Source of the DNA: Peptococcaceae bacterium BRH_c23
Lineage (GTDB): Bacteria > Bacillota_B > Desulfitobacteriia > Desulfitobacteriales > Desulfitobacteriaceae
Direction: 5' to 3'
Assembly (NCBI GenBank): GCA_000961805.1
Contig: LADV01000246.1
Coordinates: forward strand, 1 to 16,799
Length of the DNA stretch: 16,799 nt
Position numbers and translations under genes: made by a program. Positions 6,924 through 13,959 of this stretch are shown one piece after another. Positions within the stretch are counted from its first letter, which is position 1. Each line of letters begins with the position of its first letter. A model generated the notes under the pieces. It was not told the origin of the DNA. It was given only the letters and a program-made list of their open reading frames with translations, and searched no databases.

Positions 6924-7514
6924 TTACACCCGGTAATCCACGAGGACTGGTTGAATTTGCTTTCCCTCACAGGCCATGAGGATTGTTTCTGGAACTCGAT
7001 TCATATGTGCCACTAGAGAATTTGCTTTAACGACCGGATTATCTTGCCCAAAGGGTACCAAGTAAACATTTTTCGTAATGAGTAAGGTCCCAATATTACG
7101 AGCATTTAACCCAAGCCCATCGTTGGTCGAAATCGCCAAAACTACAGGTCTCTGATTTCGAAGATGAGATTTTGCTGCCATGAGCACGGGTGTATCTATA
7201 ATTCCGTTAGCCAATTTTGCGAGGGTATTTCCTGTACATGGAGCAATAACCACACAATCAAACATCTTGGTAGGCCCAATCGGCTCCGCTTCAGGAATCG
7301 TATGAATCAATTCCTTATGCGTAATCTCCCGAAATTGCTGCTTCCATTCTTCTGCTTTTCCAAATCGTGTGTCAACGTTATCAACGGAATAGGAAATGAT
7401 TGGCGTTAGTTCTGCCCCTTCTGCCATTAAACGTTTCATGACTTGAATAATTTCATGGATTGTACAATGTGATCCTGTGATAGCAAACCCAATTTTTAAC
7501 CCCTCAAACTTCAT
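6924..7514 (-). CDS. dpaB: Dipicolinate synthase subunit B (flavoprotein)
   Basis: DpaB with DpaA converts the DapA product into dipicolinic acid, which is packed with calcium into the spore core. The 196-residue protein has the flavoprotein fold signature: a GFAITGSHCTIHE N-terminus, and VIAPCTGNTLAKLANGI followed by DTPVLMAAK in the middle, as in the SpoVFB/flavin-decarboxylase superfamily. Its length is close to B. subtilis SpoVFB. It starts four bases after the dpaA stop codon, and its ribosome site GGAGGTG is formed by the last codons of dpaA, which implies translational coupling. Synthesis in the mother cell late in sporulation is known for the family; no sporulation sigma site is convincing here. 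Confidence 0.95.
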   Translation of the reverse strand: MKFEGLKIGFAITGSHCTIHEIIQVMKRLMAEGAELTPIISYSVDNVDTRFGKAEEWKQQFREITHKELIHTIPEAEPIGPTKMFDCVVIAPCTGNTLAKLANGIIDTPVLMAAKSHLRNQRPVVLAISTNDGLGLNARNIGTLLITKNVYLVPFGQDNPVVKANSLVAHMNRVPETILMACEGKQIQPVLVDYRV

Positions 7515-7518
7515 CCTT

Positions 7519-8436
7519 TCACACCTCCACTTTACAAATAGTGTTCACTGTGGTCAAGTGACGAAGAATAAGTTGCGGATAAATTTGAGCTAGAATTCGT
7601 CCGGCAGTTTTCGGAGCTACTATACCCGGAAGACCCGGAGCAAGAAGAGCTTTAATACCCAGCATCTGGGCGTATTCGAAATCTGTCCCTCCCGGAATTG
7701 ATGCCAAATCCACGATGACTGCATCCCGCGCGACCTTCTCTAACATCATGCGATCTAAGATTTGATAAGGAACCGTGTTGAAAATTAGTTCCGCACGACC
7801 GATCTCATCCATCAGATCGACTAAATGTACAGCATGAAGTCCCATCTCTGCAGCGCGTGCTAAATCCGAAGGCTTTCGAGCAACCCCGGTAACATGTGCT
7901 CCAATTCCTTGTAGCATACGTGACAGAGTCCAACCACACCGCCCTAATCCAATGACGAAGCTTTGACTACCATGAATCGTAATCGTTGTAGCCTCCATTG
8001 CCATTTGAATGGCTCCTTCTGCGGAAGGAATAGAATTAAGGATAGCCAGTTCATTTAGGTTCACGGTTTCTATTAATTGGATACCTAAATTTTCTGCAAT
8101 TGCCCGCAAAGCTGGTCGCGCGAAACCTATGATCAGTGGTACCTGCATTGGTATAGATTCCAGAACTTTTTTGTTCAAGACAATCGGTGAAGCAGAGTAT
8201 TTGGCTTTGACAACCCCACGTTCGTCAGTGCCGAACATCGGAAAAAGCAACGCATCCACTTGACCGACTGCCTCTTCAAGCGATGGTGCAAGTGTCAATC
8301 CCGAAATGGGAGAAGCCTTTTCGAATCCGACCCCAACTATGTAGGCTCCCAGTTTCTGAAGTTCAGAAATTAAATAAAGTTCACGCTCGTCTCCTCCGAT
8401 TACCCCTAAACGAATTCCTTTAAGACCCGCACTCAT
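7519..8436 (-). CDS. dpaA: Dipicolinate synthase subunit A
   Basis: DpaA is the Rossmann-fold dehydrogenase-like subunit of dipicolinate synthase. The 305-residue protein has an N-terminal nucleotide-fold region beginning IRLGVIGGDERELYLI (8-23), a central FGTDERG/IGFARPA region, and a C-terminal NAD-binding motif GLGRCG (163-168) typical of the SpoVFA family. I take the ATG at 8436 rather than one ten codons earlier, because AAAGGGGGC lies six bases before it, the extra residues are not family-like, and the length then fits SpoVFA (about 297). The gene is coupled to dpaB. The 84-bp gap to dapB has a possible -10 box, so a separate sporulation start is conceivable. Confidence 0.95.
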   Translation of the reverse strand: MSAGLKGIRLGVIGGDERELYLISELQKLGAYIVGVGFEKASPISGLTLAPSLEEAVGQVDALLFPMFGTDERGVVKAKYSASPIVLNKKVLESIPMQVPLIIGFARPALRAIAENLGIQLIETVNLNELAILNSIPSAEGAIQMAMEATTITIHGSQSFVIGLGRCGWTLSRMLQGIGAHVTGVARKPSDLARAAEMGLHAVHLVDLMDEIGRAELIFNTVPYQILDRMMLEKVARDAVIVDLASIPGGTDFEYAQMLGIKALLAPGLPGIVAPKTAGRILAQIYPQLILRHLTTVNTICKVEV

Positions 8437-8451
8437 TTTATTGCCCCCTTT

Positions 8452-8486
8452 GAGACAGTGTCCCATTGACTACTATCCATTATATG
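8452..8486 (-). promoter_or_regulatory. Possible dpaA promoter region with small palindrome
   Basis: On the minus strand CATATAATGG (8486-8477) lies about 40 bases before the dpaA ATG and contains a perfect TATAAT, also resembling a sigma-E-type CATATAAT. No matching -35 box is present at the right distance for sigma-A. A quasi-palindrome GGGACACTGTCTC follows (8464-8452). I cannot tell which sigma factor, if any, uses it. Confidence 0.3.
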
Positions 8487-8520
8487 AGGGTATGCAGGCT
8501 GCGGTTACGCTCAAAATAAT

Positions 8521-9324
8521 CTAATCGAGGAAATTATCGAGCCCAATCACGAGATCCGTTAATTCTGCCGCTTTGCGAATACTCAATATAATCCCTGGCA
8601 TGTAGGTCTCTCTGGAGAATGCATCATGTCTAATGCTTAAAGCTTGACCTAACCCTCCAAATAAAACTTCTTGATGAGCGATTAAACCCGGCAAACGCAC
8701 AGAGTGAATATGAATTCCACCAAGATCGGCACCTCGAGCTCCAGGGAGTTTCTCGTACTCATTCGGGTGTCCCTGGACCATGGGTTTACGGACTTCTAAT
8801 ATCCCTTCAGCTGTTTTCAAGGCCGTCCCCGATGGGGCATCGAGTTTTTGATCATGATGCATTTCAATAATATCAACATTGGGGAAAAACTTGGCCGCTT
8901 CCCTAGCAAATCGCATCATTAAAATTGCGCCGATAGAGAAATTGGATGCGATGAACGCCCCCACCCCTTCTTTTTCAACAAGGACGCGGATTTCCCCGAT
9001 CTCTGCTTCATCCATACCAGTTGTTCCTACAACTGGTACCACTCCTGCCATAATTGCCATTTTTGAATTTTTCAAGACGGATTGGGGATTTGTAAAATCA
9101 ACCAAGACATCCGCCCGTGTCGAACGTAAGATTTCTTGATCAAGGGGGCCAGTGATATCCACACCCACTCGAGGAGCGCCAATAACAAATCCTATATCCA
9201 TTCCCTGATGTCTGGTATCAGAAGCTCCAACCAGAAGGAAATCATCTTCTTTTAAGAGCGAGCGGATCAGTTCTTGACCCATTTTTCCACATGCTCCAGA
9301 TACGAAAACCCGAATTTTTTTCAA
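8521..9324 (-). CDS. dapB: 4-Hydroxy-tetrahydrodipicolinate reductase
   Basis: DapB reduces the DapA product to tetrahydrodipicolinate, directing carbon to diaminopimelate, lysine and peptidoglycan. The protein has GACGKMG (9-15, the GxxGxxG dinucleotide site), DFTNPQS (76-82), the catalytic HHDQK (His156, His157, Lys160) and the substrate loop DAPSGTA (162-168). I choose the TTG start at 9324: AGGAGGGG lies five bases upstream, the frame gives 267 residues, typical for DapB, and the longer upstream frame would run through a terminator hairpin. It competes with DpaA/DpaB, encoded just downstream, for the same substrate. A strong promoter at 9398-9426 and a hairpin with T-run in its leader suggest its own control. 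Confidence 0.95.
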   Translation of the reverse strand: MKKIRVFVSGACGKMGQELIRSLLKEDDFLLVGASDTRHQGMDIGFVIGAPRVGVDITGPLDQEILRSTRADVLVDFTNPQSVLKNSKMAIMAGVVPVVGTTGMDEAEIGEIRVLVEKEGVGAFIASNFSIGAILMMRFAREAAKFFPNVDIIEMHHDQKLDAPSGTALKTAEGILEVRKPMVQGHPNEYEKLPGARGADLGGIHIHSVRLPGLIAHQEVLFGGLGQALSIRHDAFSRETYMPGIILSIRKAAELTDLVIGLDNFLD

Positions 9325-9350
9325 TGAAACCCCTCCTGCAATGATAAGGC

Positions 9351-9382
9351 AAAAACCCCGTTGCATAATGCAAGGCGGGGTT
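9351..9382 (-). terminator. Intrinsic terminator hairpin in the dapB leader
   Basis: Read on the minus strand, AACCCCG (9382-9376) pairs with CGGGGTT (9360-9354). After a two-base bulge, TTGCAT pairs with ATGCAA around a one-base loop, and TTTTTG follows. This is a strong GC-rich stem with a five-T tract. It would end transcripts coming from ymxH. It also lies downstream of the promoter at 9398-9426 and only 13 bases before the dapB ribosome site, so it could equally be an attenuator or a 5'-end stabilising stem. Confidence 0.75.
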
Positions 9383-9397
9383 ACAGCTTTTCCATTC

Positions 9398-9426
9398 ATT
9401 TTATTGGGTATCCGGTTCTCTGTCAA
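9398..9426 (-). promoter_or_regulatory. Sigma-A promoter for dapB and the dpa/asd genes
   Basis: On the minus strand TTGACA (9426-9421), a perfect -35, is separated by 17 bases from TAAAAT (9403-9398), five of six for the -10. The start is predicted near 9391, so the leader of about 67 nt opens almost directly with the terminator-like hairpin. It lies in the 111-bp gap after ymxH. Confidence 0.75.
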
Positions 9427-9435
9427 ATTGAATTT

Positions 9436-9705
9436 TTAACGAATCCTTTCGGATCTATTCTGTAAATCGATGATAATGACCTCAGACCCTACTTTTTTAA
9501 TCGTTTGCCAAGGGATCACCAGAGTTTCACGTTCTCGGTCTCCTTTTGATCCCCAAAAGCCTGAAAACCCTCCCCGTGAAGTAAGAATAATCGCCTCTAC
9601 AGAGCCACTTAAGGAAATATCCAGATCCGCATCGCCCACTAAGCCTAGTTTCGCGCCATCATACAAATTAATAATTTCTTTACCAGCAAGATCACTTAAA
9701 AGCAT
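9436..9705 (-). CDS. ymxH: YlmC/YmxH family PRC-barrel protein
   Basis: This 89-residue protein begins LLSDLAGKEIINLYDGAKLG, has a GFWG(S)KG linker and ends in a VIPWQTIKKVGSEVIIID strand pair. These features match the PRC-barrel YlmC/YmxH family of sporulating Firmicutes. The position next to the pepR-dpa genes is the same as B. subtilis ymxH. The molecular role is not established to my knowledge; PRC barrels usually mediate protein or RNA contacts. GGGAGAGGAT precedes the ATG. Upstream, 12 bases away, lies the small membrane protein gene; downstream is the dapB promoter and terminator, so ymxH probably ends the pnp-side operon. Confidence 0.88.
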   Translation of the reverse strand: MLLSDLAGKEIINLYDGAKLGLVGDADLDISLSGSVEAIILTSRGGFSGFWGSKGDRERETLVIPWQTIKKVGSEVIIIDLQNRSERIR

Positions 9706-9717
9706 CCTATCCTCTCC

Positions 9718-10023
9718 CTATTTCCGAAATCTCGTCCAAGCTTTCAATCCGAATGGTTGTAGAATGGCCAGCAATAAGGAAAACGCCGCTAGTGGCTCAA
9801 CGAAAAATTCGGATTTACTCCACCAATCTTCCGGTATTTTCAAGAAAGAGAATAAAAGTTCTAGTGATAGGTAAATTCCACCTGCCGTGCCAACTAATTG
9901 GCTTAAGACAGTTGCCAGTTGATTTGGTGTAGTCTGAGATGATCGCCACATCATCCTATACTTTCGTTCCCTTACCGAAAGGACAATTCCAATGATCAAA
10001 AGCATAACCCCAAGGGCTTGCAT
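9718..10023 (-). CDS. Small membrane protein of unknown function
   Basis: I do not recognise this 101-residue protein. It has three hydrophobic stretches, about residues 3-16, 40-62 and 74-92. A basic segment follows the first (RERKYRMMWR, 18-27) and the C-terminus is basic (KAWTRFRK), so it looks like a small three-pass inner membrane protein with positive patches that would face the cytoplasm. I start at the ATG at 10023 because GGGGGAG lies at proper spacing; a GTG two codons earlier would overlap that site. A CCCC-TGA-GGGG mini-hairpin overlaps the ribosome site. It sits between dut and ymxH, 12 bases from the latter, suggesting co-transcription. The 109-bp gap to dut (10030-10138) shows nothing else. 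Function cannot be inferred. Confidence 0.7.
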   Translation of the reverse strand: MQALGVMLLIIGIVLSVRERKYRMMWRSSQTTPNQLATVLSQLVGTAGGIYLSLELLFSFLKIPEDWWSKSEFFVEPLAAFSLLLAILQPFGLKAWTRFRK

Positions 10024-10138
10024 CTTCACTCCCCCTCAGGGGATTGTATGAACTGACAAACTTGCGTAGAACACGAAATTCTAAAAAATGAAGTTAAAAC
10101 TCCCCCTCAAGTAAGTTTTCCTATACCTCAAGATATCA

Positions 10139-10591
10139 TTATATTCCCGTCGAGCCAAACCCACCCGCCCCTCGGGGTGTTTCCTGAAGTTCAGCAACGT
10201 CTTCAAAGTTAGCGTGGAAAATCGGCATAAATAGCATTTGGGCTATCCTATCCCCGGGCTTAATAGTCACAGGTTGGGTTCCCAAGTTTTGAATCAAGAC
10301 CTGAATTTCTCCACGATAATCCGAATCGATCACACCCACACCGTTTGTTAAACCTATGCCGTGTCGACTTGCTAAACCACTCCGCGCAAAGACCAGTGCT
10401 ACAACAGACTGACTTGGGAGCTCAATAGCCAGTCCTGTTGGAATTTTAACATTTTCTCCTGGGCTCACAGTAATGGGTTCTCTGAGATCCGCGCTAAGAT
10501 CCACACCTGCGGAGGCAGCCGTCGCGTATGTCGGAAGGGCCAAGGAATTATTAGCCATTCTTTTTACCTTGACCGTGATAGAGTCTGTCAT
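10139..10591 (-). CDS. dut: Deoxyuridine 5'-triphosphate nucleotidohydrolase (dUTPase)
   Basis: Trimeric dUTPase hydrolyses dUTP to dUMP and pyrophosphate, keeping uracil out of DNA and supplying dTMP synthesis. All five family motifs are visible in the 150 residues: AGVDLSAD (28-35), ARSGLASRHG (69-78), GVIDSDYRGEI with the catalytic Asp (86-96), GDRIAQMLF (113-121) and the C-terminal glycine-rich arm RGAGGFGSTG (140-149). AAGGAGG lies before the ATG at proper spacing. It is separated from pepR by a 70-bp gap holding a heptamer-repeat array. The same position next to pepR and pnp is known from other Clostridia; B. subtilis lacks it here. Confidence 0.96.
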   Translation of the reverse strand: MTDSITVKVKRMANNSLALPTYATAASAGVDLSADLREPITVSPGENVKIPTGLAIELPSQSVVALVFARSGLASRHGIGLTNGVGVIDSDYRGEIQVLIQNLGTQPVTIKPGDRIAQMLFMPIFHANFEDVAELQETPRGAGGFGSTGI

Positions 10592-10612
10592 TAAATAATC
10601 CTCCTTGACATA

Positions 10613-10658
10613 AGCGAAGTTCGATGTTCGCTATTCGAATCACGAACTTCGAACCACG
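10613..10658. repeat. Heptamer-repeat array between pepR and dut
   Basis: Six 7-bp units run in phase: AGCGAAG, TTCGATG, TTCGCTA, TTCGAAT, CACGAAC and TTCGAAC (10613-10654). The array also folds back on itself: GAAGTTCG (10616-10623) pairs exactly with CGAACTTC (10643-10650), and further inner pairs with two mismatches give a 15-position stem with a five-base loop. It fills most of the gap between the dut start and the pepR stop. No T-run follows. Confidence 0.7.
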
Positions 10659-10661
10659 ATT

Positions 10662-11930
10662 TTACTCCCAGCCAATTTTCTCTAATAAATCGGAAAGTAC
10701 CACTTCATGCCCCGCTGGACCTAGTGTCATGACACTAATTTTATCTTTTTGCCAGAGGCGCCCTACGACGCGCAAAACATCTTCCAAGGTTACCCGACTG
10801 AGTTTTTCCACGACTTCCTCCGGGGAAAGTACGCGGTTATAGGTAAGTTCTGTCTTGCCCAGTCGACTCATCCGACTGCTTACTGCTTCTAGACCAAGAT
10901 ATAGGCCGCCTTTAATTTGCGCTTTTGTCCTGACTAATTCCTCTGCACTAATCCCTTTTTGTTTTATATTCATTAGTTCTTCCAGAATACACTCGATGAC
11001 TTCTTTAGTATTCTTGGGACTCGTACCCGCATAAACTGCGAATAACCCCGTATCAACATACGTAGAATGATACGAATATACGGAATAGGCTAATCCACGC
11101 TGTTCACGAATCTCTTGAAATAGGCGGGAGCTGAGCCCTCCACCTAAAATATTGTTAAAAATATGCATGGCATAGATATCCTCATCATCTTGGCTGAGAC
11201 CTGGTACTCCCAAGATAATATGCATCTGTTCTGTTTCTTTCTGTTGATAATGTTCCACTTTCAGACCTGAGGGAGTTCCTTCAATTACCCGACGTCCACC
11301 TCTCTCAAATGTTCCGAATTGAGGGGATAGTTTCTTCACGACTTCATCATGCTTAATTTTTCCCGCCACAGCGATCACGACATTTTCGGGGGCATAGTGT
11401 TCTGAAAGGAAATGCATGATTTTTTCTCGACTCAAAGACCCAATGCTCTCCACTGTCCCTAAGATTGGTTTTCCTAACGGATGATCATTCCAAACATGTT
11501 CTGAAAAGATATCATGAATTAGTTCATCCGGGGAATCCTCATACATCTTTATTTCTTCTATTACTACGTTCTTCTCTTTTTCGATTTCCTTTTCATCAAA
11601 GAGCGAGCAAAAGAACATGTCGCTTAAAACATTAATGGCTAGATCAAGGTCCTCGTCCAGAACTTTTGCGTAGTAACAAGTATATTCTTTCGTCGTAAAA
11701 GCGTTTAATTGACCACCAACGGCCTCGAGGGATTCCGCTAAGGCGCGAGCACTTCGATTTTCAGTGCCTTTGAAAAACATATGTTCAATAAAGTGTGAGA
11801 TTCCTTCATATCCTTCAAGTTCATCCCGAGAACCAGCTCCCACCCATATCCCAAAGGCGGCGGAACGCACATGTTCAATTTCTTCGGTAATGATCCTAAC
11901 TCCATTAGGTAACAGTGTTTTTTGATACAA
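10662..11930 (-). CDS. pepR: M16 zinc peptidase (YmxG/MlpA, PepR type)
   Basis: This is a 422-residue member of the M16 (pitrilysin/processing peptidase) family. The inverted zinc motif HFIEH (46-50) is intact, and a downstream Glu near 126 in NVVIEEIKM provides the third ligand at the expected spacing of about 76. The C-terminal half carries the GGGLSSRLFQEIREQRGLAY signature of the second M16 domain. B. subtilis MlpA at the same place is known to affect extracellular protease production; the substrate here is unknown and cytoplasmic action is likely, since no signal peptide is seen. The start is TTG, five bases after the dacF stop codon, with GGGAG formed by the end of dacF, so the two genes are translationally coupled. 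Confidence 0.93.
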   Translation of the reverse strand: MYQKTLLPNGVRIITEEIEHVRSAAFGIWVGAGSRDELEGYEGISHFIEHMFFKGTENRSARALAESLEAVGGQLNAFTTKEYTCYYAKVLDEDLDLAINVLSDMFFCSLFDEKEIEKEKNVVIEEIKMYEDSPDELIHDIFSEHVWNDHPLGKPILGTVESIGSLSREKIMHFLSEHYAPENVVIAVAGKIKHDEVVKKLSPQFGTFERGGRRVIEGTPSGLKVEHYQQKETEQMHIILGVPGLSQDDEDIYAMHIFNNILGGGLSSRLFQEIREQRGLAYSVYSYHSTYVDTGLFAVYAGTSPKNTKEVIECILEELMNIKQKGISAEELVRTKAQIKGGLYLGLEAVSSRMSRLGKTELTYNRVLSPEEVVEKLSRVTLEDVLRVVGRLWQKDKISVMTLGPAGHEVVLSDLLEKIGWE

Positions 11931-11935
11931 CTAAT

Positions 11936-13114
11936 TCACTCCCTCTTATTCCCTTGACTGTAAGGAAATAATCGAATTAAAGACCGTTCTTCAGCTACTT
12001 CATTTTCACTGAGCAATGGCATACTGTTTAATTTTTGTTCTCTAAGCCATATCTCTAAACGTCCAAGACGTTCTCCTGCTCGAACTGGAAGATTGGTCGT
12101 TTTTTCCCACACAACACGGGTTTGTAGGTTCTTACGTTCAACTTTAGATAGGCTGACATCGATTGGATCCTTAATAAAGACTGATACGGGTTCGATGACA
12201 CTGGGAAATTCGCTCATAATCTGTCCTGCATTAGCCAGATGAACAGTTTCAGTGTTCTGAAAACCCCACTCTAAAAGTTTCTTAGCATCTCCAAACCGAT
12301 CTGGTGCATTCAGAACAACGACTAAGAGTTGACGCCCCTCTTTTGTAGCGGAGGCAACCAGGCATTTTCCTGCTGCAGTCGTTGTGCCAGTTTTAACACC
12401 ATCAGCATAAGGGTAGTTCCAGAGCAATTTATTCGTATTGCGCAGATCCATCATCACGTCAGGCTCAATAAAATGAATCTCAGTTTCTTTAAGACGGGTA
12501 ATGGAAACAAACTGAGGAATTTGCAACCCATAGCGTGCCATCAAGGCCAGATCATAAGCCGTAGAATAATGTTCCTTCCGAGGCAAGCCATTGGTATTTA
12601 CGAAGTGTGTATTCTGTGCTCCTAGAGCCAAGGCTTTCCTATTCATCCACTTGAGAAACTGCTCTTCACTTCCAGCGATATGCTCGGAAATTGCAACACA
12701 TGCATCATTTCCTGAACGAACCAGTGCCCCGGTAATAAGTTCATAAAGATTGATCTTTTCTCCTGGATCGAGATACAAGGATGATTCTCCAACAACCGCC
12801 GCTTTCGGACTAACGGTCACAATTTCGTCTGGCCGCCCTAACTCTAACCCTAAAATTGCCGTCATAATCTTAGTTGTACTTGCAGGAGGACGCTGTTTAT
12901 GGGCTTGCTTACTAAAAAGAACATCCCCTGTAACGACATCCATTAGAACAGCTGCATCCGCTGTTATCCTAGCAACTCCGACTGTATCCGCAGCAGGTTT
13001 TTGCACAGATTTTTGGGCTGGGGCACTATAGACTGGGTTCACCGACATTAAACTAATAACTATCGTACAAAGAACTACGCAGCACCAAGCACGCGTCCAC
13101 TTTAGCCTGATCAT
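11936..13114 (-). CDS. dacF: D-alanyl-D-alanine carboxypeptidase (S11, DacF type)
   Basis: This low-molecular-weight penicillin-binding protein trims the terminal D-alanine from peptidoglycan stem peptides. Residues 1-30 form a signal peptide (basic start, a hydrophobic core, VYS-A cleavage region). The S11 active-site triad is complete: STTK with Ser79 and Lys82, SGN (134-136) and KTG (241-243). A C-terminal beta-rich PBP5_C-type domain follows (about 285-390). The length of 392 fits DacF/DacB-type enzymes, and the context of spore genes fits a role in spore cortex or germ-cell wall, though a vegetative role is possible. GAGGTGG precedes the ATG. It lies 25 bp after ylxY and overlaps the ribosome site of pepR. 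Confidence 0.92.
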   Translation of the reverse strand: MIRLKWTRAWCCVVLCTIVISLMSVNPVYSAPAQKSVQKPAADTVGVARITADAAVLMDVVTGDVLFSKQAHKQRPPASTTKIMTAILGLELGRPDEIVTVSPKAAVVGESSLYLDPGEKINLYELITGALVRSGNDACVAISEHIAGSEEQFLKWMNRKALALGAQNTHFVNTNGLPRKEHYSTAYDLALMARYGLQIPQFVSITRLKETEIHFIEPDVMMDLRNTNKLLWNYPYADGVKTGTTTAAGKCLVASATKEGRQLLVVVLNAPDRFGDAKKLLEWGFQNTETVHLANAGQIMSEFPSVIEPVSVFIKDPIDVSLSKVERKNLQTRVVWEKTTNLPVRAGERLGRLEIWLREQKLNSMPLLSENEVAEERSLIRLFPYSQGNKRE

Positions 13115-13139
13115 TTAACCACCTCGACTTTTTAATTTG

Positions 13140-13892
13140 TCATGAGGTAGTATCTCCGCTCTGGTGATATGTTATTAGTTCGTCAAGAGATTGGAAACTA
13201 TATCCTTGCAAGGCTAATTGATGGAGAATAACAGGTAAAGCTTTGACAGTATTCGCTTTGGGATGCATTAAAACAATGGCACCAGACTTGTTGGGTTTGA
13301 TTCCAAACCGGATTGCAGGATTAATAATCCGCTTGGCAATAATTTCCGGCGTACTGTCTGTACGCCAATCCACTGTATCTAATGTCCAGAGAATCGTCTG
13401 ATAGCCTAATTCTTTGGCAGCTCTTAGTCCCGAAGCACCTTTTTCACCGTAAGGAGGTGCATATAAATGTGTTTTTTGTCCGATAATTTCTTCTATAATA
13501 GTTTCCGTTTTTTTGATTTCTTCTTGGTTTGCGCTGACGGAAAGCCGATCTGGATGAGGATGAGAATAGCCATGGTTTTCAATTTGGTGGCCGCGATTGG
13601 AGATCATTTTTAATGTCTCTGGGTTCTTTTTAGCCCAGCGACCAGTGACAAAGAAGGTTACACGGGCTTTACCCTTATCCAACTCGTCCAGGATAGCTGG
13701 GATATATTCCTCGCCCCAATCCACGTTAATCGTTAAAGCCATGATCAATTGATCCGTATTAACTTGCTCTATAGGCTTTGTAACTGAAGCATTCGACCCT
13801 ATAAACCAACGCTCTGTGATACCCACAACCAACAGAAAGAAAATCCCGACTAACGAGAGGATTCGTCGCGAGATTTTTAAGTTAATGAACAT
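13140..13892 (-). CDS. Polysaccharide deacetylase family protein, YlxY-like
   Basis: This is a 250-residue NodB-fold protein with an N-terminal membrane anchor or signal (hydrophobic 11-25), expected outside the membrane. Deacetylase motifs are partly kept: motif 1 is NVDWG (56-60, usually TFDDG), motif 2 HGYSHP (His107, His111), motif 3 APPYG (145-149, usually RPPYG), motif 4 LDTVDW (171-176) and motif 5 LMHP (His210). Replacement of the second motif-1 Asp by Trp and of the motif-3 Arg by Ala makes ordinary metal-dependent catalysis doubtful; the YlxY group next to pnp is known to look like this. The start at 13892 has AAGGGGGG eight bases upstream; the frame extends 15 codons further but without a ribosome site. 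It sits between pnp and dacF. Confidence 0.88.
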   Translation of the reverse strand: MFINLKISRRILSLVGIFFLLVVGITERWFIGSNASVTKPIEQVNTDQLIMALTINVDWGEEYIPAILDELDKGKARVTFFVTGRWAKKNPETLKMISNRGHQIENHGYSHPHPDRLSVSANQEEIKKTETIIEEIIGQKTHLYAPPYGEKGASGLRAAKELGYQTILWTLDTVDWRTDSTPEIIAKRIINPAIRFGIKPNKSGAIVLMHPKANTVKALPVILHQLALQGYSFQSLDELITYHQSGDTTS

Positions 13893-13959
13893 ATGCGTCC
13901 CCCCTTCCTTAACATTTATGCGGATAGGGGAACTCACAGACTGGTCATCAATTATTATA

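Noticed and set aside
6683..7016. Open frames on both strands across the dpaB-asd gap
   Set aside because: They overlap the 3' end of dpaB and the hairpin-rich region; composition follows the palindromic repeats and no ribosome sites fit. Such repeats are easily mis-annotated as hypothetical proteins.
9325..9426. Longer dapB starting at 9426
   Set aside because: The extra 34 codons would be read through the terminator hairpin and promoter and are not DapB-like; the TTG with AGGAGGGG upstream gives the family length.
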